Below are positions 34,210-42,478 of a stretch of DNA of 64,000 nucleotides, one piece after another (the first letter of the stretch is position 1; each line of letters begins with the position of its first letter). The notes beneath the pieces were generated by a model. The model had not been told where the DNA came from, did no database searches, and saw only the letters and a program-made list of their open reading frames with translations. The DNA is taken from assembly GCA_030595125.1 (NCBI GenBank), contig JAUVDV010000017.1, forward strand, positions 1-64,000, written 5' to 3'. A program made the position numbers and the translations under genes. This DNA comes from Deltaproteobacteria bacterium (GTDB taxonomy: Bacteria > Myxococcota_A > Polyangia > JAAYKL01).

Positions 34210-35538
34210 ATGAAACGTTACCTTGCATTGTTCACGGTTCTCGCGGTCTTCATGACCCTGTCACTGCCTGCTGTGGCACAGAAAGCCAAGGCGAAGAAGG
34301 CGTTCGACAAGGGTGTCGTCGCAATGGAGGATCACGATTACAAAAAAGCGTTGAGGTCTTTCGAAGACGCCTACGAGGCGGCGCCTCACTGGATGGTTCT
34401 GGCGCATATCGGCAATTGCCACGCCAAGTTGAACAAACCGGTCGAATCTATCGCCGCCTACGAGCAGTTCATCAAGGACGGTGGCGATGACATTGATCCG
34501 GACGAGCGCAATGCCGCTCGGAAGAACCTTCGGGAGCAGCGAAAGAAGGTGGGAACACTGTTCCTGCTGGTCAAACCGAAGTCGTCAAAGGTGAACATCG
34601 ATGGCGAGTCTATCGGGAACCCTCCGTTTGAGGAGATTCTGCTGAAAGCCGGTCCTCATCACATTCTCGTGATACGGGGAGACGAGGAGGAGGAAAAGGA
34701 CATCAGCATCTACTCGGGCAAGGAATTGACTGTTCGGATGTATCCGAAGGACGATTCCGTGGCGGCAGTCATTGCGCCGAAGCCCAAGCCGAAGCCCAAG
34801 ACGGCGAAAGAGCCTGAGCCTGAGCCCGAGCCTGAGCCTGAGCCCGAGCCCGAGCCTGAGCCCGAGCCGATCGAGGCCGTGCTGATGGTTTCCACGAATG
34901 TGGATCCGGCCACGGTGACTCTCGATAGCGAGGAGCGCGGAGAAACTCCACTCGAGGAGGACTTGATGGCCGGTGCGTACAACCTCGAGGTTGGCGCCGA
35001 GGGTTACATGCCCTACGCCGAAAACATCACGATCGCCGGCGGCATGGTAAATACATTCAACGTGTCTCTCGTTGGTGAAGACGAGAAGCCGAACCCGCTC
35101 TCAGTGCCTTTCTTCGTGGCGGTGGGGGTTGCCGGAGCCGGCCTGATCATGGGCGGAATCGGATGGGGCGTTTACGGTTCCAACAAGTCGTCCGCAGATA
35201 ACTACGGTTCGGAACTCGATTATCTGGTCAATCCGGACGACGGTGATCCCTTCAACTGGGATCAGGATTGCCCCGACGGCGTGGTGCTGACCCCCGGTAC
35301 GGCTCACGACTACTACTGCCGTAACGAGTGGGAGCGCAGAGAGTACGAGAGCAAGGCCAAAACAGGCCTGGGTCTCGGCATTGCCGGAACCTCCATATTC
35401 GTAGTCGGCGGCGCCATGGCCGCCCTCTTCTATTTCAAGCCGGAGTTATTCTTCGGCGCGGAGAGCGACGCACAGATCATCCTCACCCCCATCGCCACGG
35501 GCGACCAGACCGCCCTCATGCTCAGCGGTCGTTTTTAG
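34210..35538 (+). CDS. TPR-PEGA periplasmic/membrane protein
   Basis: 442 residues from Met34210 (MKRYLALFTVLAVFMTLSLPAVAQ), which follows GGAGGGAG; the track ORF starts 11 codons earlier inside the end of the kinase-like gene. Cleavable signal peptide, TPR-like helices (KKAFDKGVVAMEDHDYKKAL; WMVLAHIGNCHAKLNKPVES), a first PEGA domain (LFLLVKPKSSKVNIDGESIGNPP), an EPEPEP spacer, a second PEGA domain (LMVSTNVDPATVTLDSEERGETP), and C-terminal membrane helices (FFVAVGVAGAGLIMGGIGWGV; LGIAGTSIFVVGGAMAALFYF). Such TPR-PEGA proteins often accompany Ser/Thr kinases in Myxococcota, as here. Function unknown. Confidence 0.85.
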   Translation: MKRYLALFTVLAVFMTLSLPAVAQKAKAKKAFDKGVVAMEDHDYKKALRSFEDAYEAAPHWMVLAHIGNCHAKLNKPVESIAAYEQFIKDGGDDIDPDERNAARKNLREQRKKVGTLFLLVKPKSSKVNIDGESIGNPPFEEILLKAGPHHILVIRGDEEEEKDISIYSGKELTVRMYPKDDSVAAVIAPKPKPKPKTAKEPEPEPEPEPEPEPEPEPEPIEAVLMVSTNVDPATVTLDSEERGETPLEEDLMAGAYNLEVGAEGYMPYAENITIAGGMVNTFNVSLVGEDEKPNPLSVPFFVAVGVAGAGLIMGGIGWGVYGSNKSSADNYGSELDYLVNPDDGDPFNWDQDCPDGVVLTPGTAHDYYCRNEWERREYESKAKTGLGLGIAGTSIFVVGGAMAALFYFKPELFFGAESDAQIILTPIATGDQTALMLSGRF

Positions 35539-35559
35539 ACTTTAGACTAGTTCCATTTT

Positions 35560-37254
35560 TCAGGCAGGCGAAAGGCCTTCGTTGACATCAACGATCACGC
35601 TGTTGCGGTCGATCTCTTCGAGTTCGATGAACAGCTCCTTGCACTCGGCTTTTTCATTGAAGTGATCAGCCAGAAAAGTGGCAGCGTCCCCGAGGGCCGC
35701 GCTGTATGAGTCCCTCTCCTGGGATTTGGCGGCGAGACGTTGCCTGCCGGCCTCCAATTCGCTGTCGACGGAGGAGGGATGGTGTTCGAGTTGTTCACGA
35801 TACTCGGACAGCTGCGCTTCGATCCGTTCGATATCGTCGTTCCACTTGTTGATCTTGGCTTCGACCTTGGACACCGACTCGGCGCGACTCTGTCTGCGTG
35901 CGGCAGCGAAGCCGGCGGTCTCGTACGCCTTTCGCAGCCCCTCGGTCATCTCATCCCTGCCCTTGTCGATGGAAGCTATTATCTTTCGGGAGTCGTTCAA
36001 CTCTTCGCTGGCTTTGTTGTAGTCGTCTTTGAGACGATTGAGATCGCCCGTTGCAGCCGTCACCTCGCGCCCCAGTCTGGATTGCTCCCGCGAAAGATCT
36101 TCGATTTTACGACCGATCTGGGCAGTGAAATCCCGCCCCTTGCGTTGGAGATCGTCGTTTTGCTTGGCCTGCACTTGAAGTTCACCGGCCAGTCTGGTGG
36201 ACGCCGCGACAAGTCGCCAGATGCTCTCGATGGATTCCATGACCTTTGAAGGTCCGCCGCCAGGGTATGAGGTGGCAACCATCCTGCCGAAGATCGTGGC
36301 CTTGAGAGCCCATGTCGCGACATCGTTGAGGCCGGTAGCCAGAATACCGAGGCCCGGGTTGGCTGCGGCTCTTCTTTCCGGATCGGCTATCTCCCACGGT
36401 GAGACCGGCGCGATCCTTCGCTGCAGAGTTTTGAACTCCTCGAGCAGATGATGAGCGTCGCGGAATCGCTTGGTGAGATCCTTCTCGAGCAGGGTCATGA
36501 TTATCCGCTCGGCCCTCGGGTCGATATCCTTTTGGAACGTCTGAGGCGAGGGTGGAATCGATTTTTTATGGCTTTCTATGTAGCCGTCACGATCTCTTGC
36601 GAGGAATGGTAGCCGGCCGGTGAGCATCTCGTAGAAGATGACACCGATCGAATAAAGATCGGATTGGGGTGTCGCGTCTTCGCCGTGAGCCTGTTCGGGA
36701 GACATGTATTCCGGGGTGCCGAACACCGCGCCCTTGGCTGCCAGGCGTCCATCCTGGGAGAGGCGCGCCAGCCCAAAGTCGATGACCTTGACGAAGTTGC
36801 GACGACCGCTCTTGTTGATGAGAAAGATGTTGTCCGGCTTGATGTCCCGGTGAACGACGCCCAGATCGTGGCCGCGCGCAAGAGCCGCCGTCATTTGCTC
36901 CAGTATGTCAATCGAGACCGCAAGATCCATGGGGCCTCTGGCGATGAGGCCGGAGAGGCTATCGCCGATCAGCAGCTCCATTATCAGGTATGCAAGGCCG
37001 TCTTCTGTCTCCCCGAAATCGTTGATTTCAACGATGTTGGCGTGATTGATGCGATTGGCAGCGCGCGCTTCCCTCAGGAACCAGGCTCTGAAATGTTCCT
37101 CTCCGCGACGTTCGGGTTGGAGGATCTTGATAGCCACAACGCGGTCGATAAGCAGGTGCCTGGCCCGATATACGGCTCCCATCCCACCCACTCCCAGGCG
37201 AGATTCGAGGCGGTATCTATCGGCAACAACACGACCCAGTAATCGGTCCTTCAT
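35560..37254 (-). CDS. Ser/Thr protein kinase with C-terminal coiled coil
   Basis: 564 residues. Canonical Hanks-type kinase domain about 10-275: glycine loop GVGGMGAVYRA, VAIKIL, catalytic loop VVHRDIKPDNIFL, VIDFGLARL and GTPEYMSPEQA. All catalytic residues are present. The C-terminal half is soluble, with ~180 residues of charged heptads (DFTAQIGRKIEDLSREQSRL and so on) and no membrane helix, so it is a cytosolic kinase with an oligomerising or partner-binding tail. Opposite strand to the zinc-ribbon kinase-like gene; start 37254 has upstream AGAGAAACC. Upstream on the same strand lie the unknown and TPR genes, possibly one operon. Confidence 0.94.
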   Translation of the reverse strand: MKDRLLGRVVADRYRLESRLGVGGMGAVYRARHLLIDRVVAIKILQPERRGEEHFRAWFLREARAANRINHANIVEINDFGETEDGLAYLIMELLIGDSLSGLIARGPMDLAVSIDILEQMTAALARGHDLGVVHRDIKPDNIFLINKSGRRNFVKVIDFGLARLSQDGRLAAKGAVFGTPEYMSPEQAHGEDATPQSDLYSIGVIFYEMLTGRLPFLARDRDGYIESHKKSIPPSPQTFQKDIDPRAERIIMTLLEKDLTKRFRDAHHLLEEFKTLQRRIAPVSPWEIADPERRAAANPGLGILATGLNDVATWALKATIFGRMVATSYPGGGPSKVMESIESIWRLVAASTRLAGELQVQAKQNDDLQRKGRDFTAQIGRKIEDLSREQSRLGREVTAATGDLNRLKDDYNKASEELNDSRKIIASIDKGRDEMTEGLRKAYETAGFAAARRQSRAESVSKVEAKINKWNDDIERIEAQLSEYREQLEHHPSSVDSELEAGRQRLAAKSQERDSYSAALGDAATFLADHFNEKAECKELFIELEEIDRNSVIVDVNEGLSPA

Positions 37255-37289
37255 AGGTTTCTCTCGTTTGGCAACTGCGTTTTCTTTCC

Positions 37290-37715
37290 CTAGAGATTGT
37301 CGAGAAGGAATTTGGCCAACAACTCAGTGTCCTCCGAATCTCCATCTTCCCCAGCTTGAGTCATGACGGCACCGGATATATCACCGCTTTTCATCGCGCT
37401 CTTTTGCACCACTTCTATAACGGGCTCCCCTGTGAATCCCGGAACGACCTTGTAGGCTGAGTCTTCTATAAGCACCGAGTCCATGTAATGCTCGGCCCCC
37501 ATCTCAGTAAGGGTCTCCAGTTCTTTGACCCGTCCAACGAACTTGTAGGGATCGGTCTCGTCACCCACGTCCGCAACGAAATGAACTGCCTGCGCGAGCT
37601 TGTAGCGATGACCCTCGTCTGCGATCTTCAGGATATCGTCTTCGATGGTGGCCTTCTCTTCGACGATCCACTCATCCATCGTTTCTTGCGGCCAAAAAAG
37701 TCGGTTGCTGCCCAT
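37290..37715 (-). CDS. Conserved-looking protein of unknown function
   Basis: Start taken at Met37715 (MGSNRLFWPQETMDEW, behind GGGGAA), 26 codons inside the track ORF; 141 residues, no signal peptide or membrane helix. Features: RYKLAQAVHFVADVGDETDPYK, VGRVKELETLTEMGAEHYMDSV and IEDSAYKVVPGFTGEPV. Coding is supported by codon use, the ribosome-binding site and its place between the kinase (35-bp gap) and TPR genes on one strand. No family named with confidence; may be a small adaptor or substrate of the kinase (inference only). Confidence 0.6.
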   Translation of the reverse strand: MGSNRLFWPQETMDEWIVEEKATIEDDILKIADEGHRYKLAQAVHFVADVGDETDPYKFVGRVKELETLTEMGAEHYMDSVLIEDSAYKVVPGFTGEPVIEVVQKSAMKSGDISGAVMTQAGEDGDSEDTELLAKFLLDNL

Positions 37716-37825
37716 TATTCGTTCCCCAAACCCTGCAAGCCTAATAATATCTGACGGTAGATGGATATTACAGATGACTGCGTCTGTCGTCAAACACCCT
37801 TATAGCGTAAATATATTTTATTTGT

Positions 37826-38773
37826 TCACTCCGAATCGCCGATTTCGTTCTCAATCAATTTTCGCAAACCGTCTTCCATGTTCAGCGGAGAGATGACCCG
37901 CTCGAGGTTCTGGGAAAAGATCCACAATGTATCGAAGGCTTTTCGGTCCGGGTTCACACTCTGTGCGTACACTACTTCCCTCGGATCAATCTCCTGGAGA
38001 ATTTGGTCCTTGCCGGGGTAATCCGCCACCACGACGCGGGTTCCATTGAGCGTTTCGCGAAAACCCTGCTTCATGTCCCCGATGAGGTCACTGACAATCT
38101 TGTCGAGATCCCCGGCTGCGATTGCCCACGGAACTCTCGGTAGTTTGAGGTCCCGTTCCCTCGTCGCGAGAAAGGCGGTCACGGCATCTATTCTTCTGCC
38201 TTCTTCTCTGGCGATCAATCCGCTGCAATACCAGGTGTCTGAAATGTTGGGATCCAGGTTCAGCGAGCGATTCACAAGCTTCTTTGCCTCATCGATCTCA
38301 CCGAGGTCCAGAAGCGCTCGTCCGAGGATCGTCTGATATGCCGCCGGCAACGAGTCGATTTCGCCGATCTGGCTGATCCGCTCACGGGCGATCTCCTCGC
38401 GCCCCGTGCCGAGCAAGGCGTCCACCTCTACCAGTGCCACATCGGCGAGTTCCTGAGCCGAGAGATCCATTTCGGCGGCACGTCGGCACAGCCGAATCGC
38501 CTCATCGGGATCGGCATCGGGATGCACGAGCAGCTCTGCGGCGTTGAGGATCGGCTCCAGGTACCATTCATCAAGATCGATGGCTTTTTTGTAGTTCTCC
38601 AGCGCGTTGTCAAAGTCCCCACCCATGGCATGAACATAGCCGATGAGATTGTGAACCTCCGGATTTTCCGGCGAGATTTCCAGGGCCTGGTGGGCTGCGG
38701 CCAGCGCGAGGGTAACCTTTCCCCGCGTCACGAGATCCAAGCTCCTGTCCATGTGGGCGGAAAACCTGTCCAT
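37826..38773 (-). CDS. TPR-repeat protein
   Basis: 315 residues from Met38773 (MDRFSAHMDRSLDLVTRGKV), 9 bases after AAGGAGG; the track start is 11 codons earlier. At least five TPR-like units, for example ALAAAHQALEISPENPEVHN, ALENYKKAIDLDEWYLEPIL and AKKLVNRSLNLDPNISDTWY, then a C-terminal ~100-residue domain with YAQSVNPDRKAFDTLWIFSQ that is not recognised. Cytosolic. Head of a set of three same-strand genes that includes the kinase at 35560, which suggests a shared pathway. Confidence 0.83.
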   Translation of the reverse strand: MDRFSAHMDRSLDLVTRGKVTLALAAAHQALEISPENPEVHNLIGYVHAMGGDFDNALENYKKAIDLDEWYLEPILNAAELLVHPDADPDEAIRLCRRAAEMDLSAQELADVALVEVDALLGTGREEIARERISQIGEIDSLPAAYQTILGRALLDLGEIDEAKKLVNRSLNLDPNISDTWYCSGLIAREEGRRIDAVTAFLATRERDLKLPRVPWAIAAGDLDKIVSDLIGDMKQGFRETLNGTRVVVADYPGKDQILQEIDPREVVYAQSVNPDRKAFDTLWIFSQNLERVISPLNMEDGLRKLIENEIGDSE

Positions 38774-38864
38774 TGTCACCGGCCTCCTTGGAGCCGATCC
38801 CGGCAAGTACTTAGCCGGACTAGATAGTGCATGGTTCGGCGTCGGTCAACTCGATTGATATGAA

Positions 38865-39155
38865 TTACAGACCTTGCTCACGGGCGCGTTCGATGGCTGC
38901 GCGGATGGCGGGGGGGAGGTAGATTTCGGACAGATCGAGCCTGGCCAGGGCGCCGGCGAGGACGTCGCAGCGGTCTTCGGGCCCAAGTTGATCGTGGATG
39001 AGTACGATATTGAAGTCGTGAAGACGACACAGACCTCCCCTGGAAGAGCCGGCGTCGTTCCTGGAGATCAGGTCTTCGTAGCGCACCTCGATGCCCAGCT
39101 TGTTCGCTGCTCCCTCCAGCAACGACAGGAGGTTTCGCGGATCGGGGGTTTTCAC
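38865..39155 (-). CDS. Small protein translationally coupled to thyX
   Basis: 96 residues starting at GTG 39155, which overlaps the thyX stop as GTGA. The track ORF (243 codons) is mostly an out-of-frame shadow of thyX; only the part after the GTG has protein-like character: NLLSLLEGAANKLGIEVRYE, LCRLHDFNIVLIHDQLGPED and LARLDLSEIYLPPAIRAAIE. Two Cys at 43 and 63 in CRLHD and DRCD might pair or bind a ligand. No family recognised; coupling to thyX suggests a related role. Confidence 0.65.
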   Translation of the reverse strand: MKTPDPRNLLSLLEGAANKLGIEVRYEDLISRNDAGSSRGGLCRLHDFNIVLIHDQLGPEDRCDVLAGALARLDLSEIYLPPAIRAAIERAREQGL

Positions 39156-40645
39156 GGATCGAGGTCTGAAGGATCTATCTGCGGCTTGCGTCCGAACACG
39201 TTCTCGAAGCGCTCGACGAAGTGATCCTTTCCGCACAGGAGAAGCGCTCCGAGGGGCATGACCCTGGTGACCTCCTGCCCTATCCTGATGGCGAGATCCC
39301 TGATGTCCCACTGGGCGTGTGAGTCCTCCCGCAACCTTGCAAAGTGATACAGATCTCGCAAGTTGGTGGTCATGAGGACACGCCGGCGATGGGAGTTTGT
39401 CAGCACGTACGGCGCTGCCCCCGGATTTGTTGCGACGAGATCGTGAAATACTGCCTCGGTTCTGTCCGCAAATTTTCGCAGATCGTCTTCGAAACCGCAC
39501 TCGATAATGGATGGAGGCACGGTGAGCCCGAGATTCGGATCGTAGGCGCACACCGATTGGGTTGTCATGCGATGGCGCTTGAGCTGGGCATAACAAGCGG
39601 CGCAGACCGTGAGCTCGAACGTGAGGCTCACGTGCTCGAATTCCCGTCCGGGGCTGTCGAAGAACTCCATCCGGCGCATGGCCGCCTCGAAAAGACCCGC
39701 GAGTTTCTTCCTGTTCAGGTTGGAGGCTGCAGCCCGGCAGGCTTCGAACGAACGCCCCGACGCTTTGGCCAGCAACGCTGCCGCTATGATTTCGTCCGGG
39801 TTCCCGGGGCTTTCCACCAGGCGCACGGGATCTTCTTCGCCGGTGGCGCTCACTTCCTCGACGAGGATTTGATTTGCCAGATCCTTTAACTCCGCCGCCG
39901 TTTCAAGGTCGAACGAAGAGGCCTTTGTGAAGAGCAGCAACGAGGGGGCGATGGCGGTGGCTCGCTCGTGCAGGAGTTCTCCGAGTTCGCGCAGTTCGGC
40001 CAGTGGGGACGCGGCCATCCTTCTGATAATGAGCTCCAGGTTGCGGGCGTTTGCGGTGAAGCCGAGCTGGCCGTTGGTGGCGAGGATCGTTGCGTACCTC
40101 GCGTCCTCCTTTGCCCATCCGCTCAGCAGCCTGCGCCCCGATTTTTTTGTTGTGAGATCCGGATGGCGTTTCTCGAGGCGTTCGAGAAGAGCGTGATTGA
40201 ACTTCTTGTAGAGTTCGGACTGTTCCGCCACGATCTCGCACAACACGGCCTCGAACGGAGTGTTCCGGATCTCGTCGGGCAACACGAAATCGTGGTCCAG
40301 AGTGATGTATCGCTGGCTCTTTTCGGTGAACGAGCAGAGACGAAAGTGTTCGAGCGCCTCGATCGCCAATCTTGATATTCCAAGCAGGTCGAAGTTAAAG
40401 ACCGCATGCTCCGCCACCGAGTGATGGCCCATCCCGAAGATGATAGTGCGGTTGGATTTTCTGGCTTTCTCGACCTGTTCGAGGGACTCGCGCCGAAGTT
40501 CACCCACGGGTCTGGGATCGCGACTGATCCGCGCGTAGGCCGCACAGAGCACCTCCGGGGTCAGTCGATCGGGAGAGATGCCCGCCCCTCGCGCTTCCTC
40601 GAGCACGTTCGAGTCAATGTTGTATCCGGCGAGAACGACTCTCAT
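39152..40645 (-). CDS. thyX: FAD-dependent thymidylate synthase, tandem ThyX domains
   Basis: 497 residues, twice the usual ~230-250, made of two ThyX-like domains. Domain 1 has FGMGHHSVAEHAVFNF (about 70-86) and HFRLCSFTEKSQRYITL (100-116), the second part of the RHRxxSxNExSxRY signature with RHR changed to HFR and Asn to Thr. Domain 2 has KRHRMTTQSVCAYD (about 360), keeping RHR but losing the rest. ThyX methylates dUMP with methylenetetrahydrofolate and FAD at sites shared between subunits, so the two halves may build composite sites. Good ribosome-binding site (AAGGAGG, 10 bases). Overlaps the downstream small gene by 4 bp. Confidence 0.85.
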   Translation of the reverse strand: MRVVLAGYNIDSNVLEEARGAGISPDRLTPEVLCAAYARISRDPRPVGELRRESLEQVEKARKSNRTIIFGMGHHSVAEHAVFNFDLLGISRLAIEALEHFRLCSFTEKSQRYITLDHDFVLPDEIRNTPFEAVLCEIVAEQSELYKKFNHALLERLEKRHPDLTTKKSGRRLLSGWAKEDARYATILATNGQLGFTANARNLELIIRRMAASPLAELRELGELLHERATAIAPSLLLFTKASSFDLETAAELKDLANQILVEEVSATGEEDPVRLVESPGNPDEIIAAALLAKASGRSFEACRAAASNLNRKKLAGLFEAAMRRMEFFDSPGREFEHVSLTFELTVCAACYAQLKRHRMTTQSVCAYDPNLGLTVPPSIIECGFEDDLRKFADRTEAVFHDLVATNPGAAPYVLTNSHRRRVLMTTNLRDLYHFARLREDSHAQWDIRDLAIRIGQEVTRVMPLGALLLCGKDHFVERFENVFGRKPQIDPSDLDP

Positions 40646-40788
40646 GTCAGCACAGCCTCCTTCAAGGAATTAGCCTCAGGGAAACTCTAGCCAACCTGAC
40701 GGTTCACCGCAACAGCGCGATTCACACGACAGAATGTAGTCAAGCTGCCGGAATATGTGGTAAGGGCTCTTTTTTTCGGAGGAACGGA

Positions 40789-41406
40789 ATGCTGCTGCCG
40801 ATAAATCCTGTGCACCCGGAGCCGCGCAAAATACGCATGGCGGTGGATACACTCATGCGCGGCGGGGTCATTGCGTATCCAACGGGAACCGTCTTCGGAT
40901 TCGGCGCCGATCTGCTCAACAAGAAGGCGGTGGAGAAGGTCTACCGGATCAAGGGCGCCAGGAAAGACAAGCCGTTCTCGTTTCTCTGCGCGGATCTGTC
41001 ACAGATAGCCCGGTACGCTCGCGTCTCCGACGGGGCATACCGCATCATGCGTCGACTGGTTCCCGGCCCGTACACCTTCGTGCTCGAGGCCACCAGGGAA
41101 GTACCCAAGCTGTGCATGAGCAAGCGAAAGACCGTTGGAATAAGAGTCCCCGATCACCCCGTCGCTCTTGCCATCCTCACGGAATTGGGGCGCCCGATCA
41201 TCTCCACCTCGGCCAGGCGCGATGACGACGACGACGACTGGATACCCAACGACCCCGAGGAGATCAGCCTCAAGTTCAAGCAGCTCGACATGGTGATCGA
41301 CGCGGGAATGGGCGGCCTCAACCCGTCAACAGTGCTCTCGTTCAATGACCACGGCGGGATCGAGGTCATCAGACAAGGCGCCGGTCCGGTTGATGATATT
41401 TTGTAA
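40789..41406 (+). CDS. YciO/Sua5/YrdC-family protein
   Basis: 205 residues of the threonylcarbamoyl-AMP synthase fold: PRKIRMAVDTLMRGGVIAYP, TGTVFGFGADLLNKKAVEKV, RIKGARKDKPFSFLC, VPGPYTFVLEATREVPK, KRKTVGIRVPDHPVALAIL and PIISTSA. The sequence (SFLCADLSQIARYARVSD; DDWIPNDPEEI) is closer to E. coli YciO than to TsaC/Sua5. It probably makes or handles threonylcarbamoyl-AMP for tRNA t6A, but YciO itself is functionally less certain. Strong site CGGAGGAAC. Single gene facing the secreted-protein gene at 41412. Confidence 0.88.
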   Translation: MLLPINPVHPEPRKIRMAVDTLMRGGVIAYPTGTVFGFGADLLNKKAVEKVYRIKGARKDKPFSFLCADLSQIARYARVSDGAYRIMRRLVPGPYTFVLEATREVPKLCMSKRKTVGIRVPDHPVALAILTELGRPIISTSARRDDDDDDWIPNDPEEISLKFKQLDMVIDAGMGGLNPSTVLSFNDHGGIEVIRQGAGPVDDIL

Positions 41407-41411
41407 CCCCC

Positions 41412-42344
41412 TCAGGGATTGAGTTCGTCGAGGTCGAGGTTTCCCATTTTCGTATCAGGCACGCGAAACACAACGGTCACATCGCTTTGTGAATCTCCGT
41501 GAGTCCAGTAGTAGGCCACGTACCCGTTGAGCAGCCGCTGTCTGAGCGGAGGCGGCCCCTCGATGGACAACAGGTCGGCTCCTAGCGGGAAGGCGATCAC
41601 CGTGCGTGCGATCGCGTCCGGCCCTGCGATGGGTGGGAGAGGGATCGAAAGGGTTCTGGCTTCGAGCGCACCCTCTTTGGGAAGATCGGTGCTCGCCGTC
41701 AGGGCGGCGGAGGCTACGGCTCCTACCGGTACAGACTGCCGCAGTGAGACGTCGATCTGAGTTCCCTTATATCCATGGACGGACTTTGGCGCGATTGCGA
41801 CCCTGTCCGCCGATGCCGAGACACACAGATCCGGCGTCGAGAGTGTTTTCTTTCCGGGAAACCAGAATCGAATCGAATCGAGCCACATCGTTCCCTGGAC
41901 CTTCTGCTGTTTGTGAATCTTTATTCGATCCACATCGACCTCGTACACGGTCACTGCGACCTTGGGGGTCGTATGTTTTTTATCGGGAGAGGCGACCTTT
42001 CCCGGTTTGGCGGGGCATATGGGCGTTGGGGTAATTTTTTCACCGAACGCGGACAGGGGGTGCCACGGCACACCCGCGTCGAGTTGCGCCCTGATATCGT
42101 CACGCCACATACCCAGGTGCTCACTTGAAAGCATCACCAGGCATCCTCCTGCGGCGCACATGCTTCCGCGCGCGCAGTCGCTGTTGGATTCACACCTGCG
42201 TGTTTTGTCCTGCCCGGGTTCGTCAGGTCGCAACAGAACGATTGTGACGACAGCTACCACCACAACCACCGAAACCACGAATATTAGCAGTTTGGGTATT
42301 TGGAAATTGCGTTGTTTCCCCATTCGAACAGTATCTCGACCCAT
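41412..42344 (-). CDS. Membrane-anchored protein of unknown function with Cys-rich neck
   Basis: 310 residues starting behind AAGGAGG. N-terminal membrane anchor (LLIFVVSVVVVVAVVTIVLL, residues ~19-38), a short Cys motif CESNSDCARGSMCAAGGC typical of the Dickkopf/EGF-like C-x5-C-x5-C-x4-C inserts seen in myxobacterial exported proteins, and a 220-residue mainly beta domain (WLDSIRFWFPGKKTLSTPDL; IDVSLRQSVPVGAVASAALT) with no recognised family. The bulk is presumably periplasmic. Divergent from the barrel operon at 42479. Confidence 0.65.
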   Translation of the reverse strand: MGRDTVRMGKQRNFQIPKLLIFVVSVVVVVAVVTIVLLRPDEPGQDKTRRCESNSDCARGSMCAAGGCLVMLSSEHLGMWRDDIRAQLDAGVPWHPLSAFGEKITPTPICPAKPGKVASPDKKHTTPKVAVTVYEVDVDRIKIHKQQKVQGTMWLDSIRFWFPGKKTLSTPDLCVSASADRVAIAPKSVHGYKGTQIDVSLRQSVPVGAVASAALTASTDLPKEGALEARTLSIPLPPIAGPDAIARTVIAFPLGADLLSIEGPPPLRQRLLNGYVAYYWTHGDSQSDVTVVFRVPDTKMGNLDLDELNP

Positions 42345-42478
42345 CGAGCGGCCTCCTTTTTATCTCGAAATCTCAAACAGAATCCGACGCTTCGTGGCCA
42401 AGATTTGTCATTGTCCCTTTCCTTATTCCAATACTTTCGGTAAATAGTGTCAATTCGGATGTTGGTAGAAAGGCCATC

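Noticed and set aside
39156-39596. Upstream part of the 243-codon reverse ORF ending at 38865
   Set aside because: Arg/Ser-rich shadow in another frame of thyX; only the part after GTG 39155 looks like protein.
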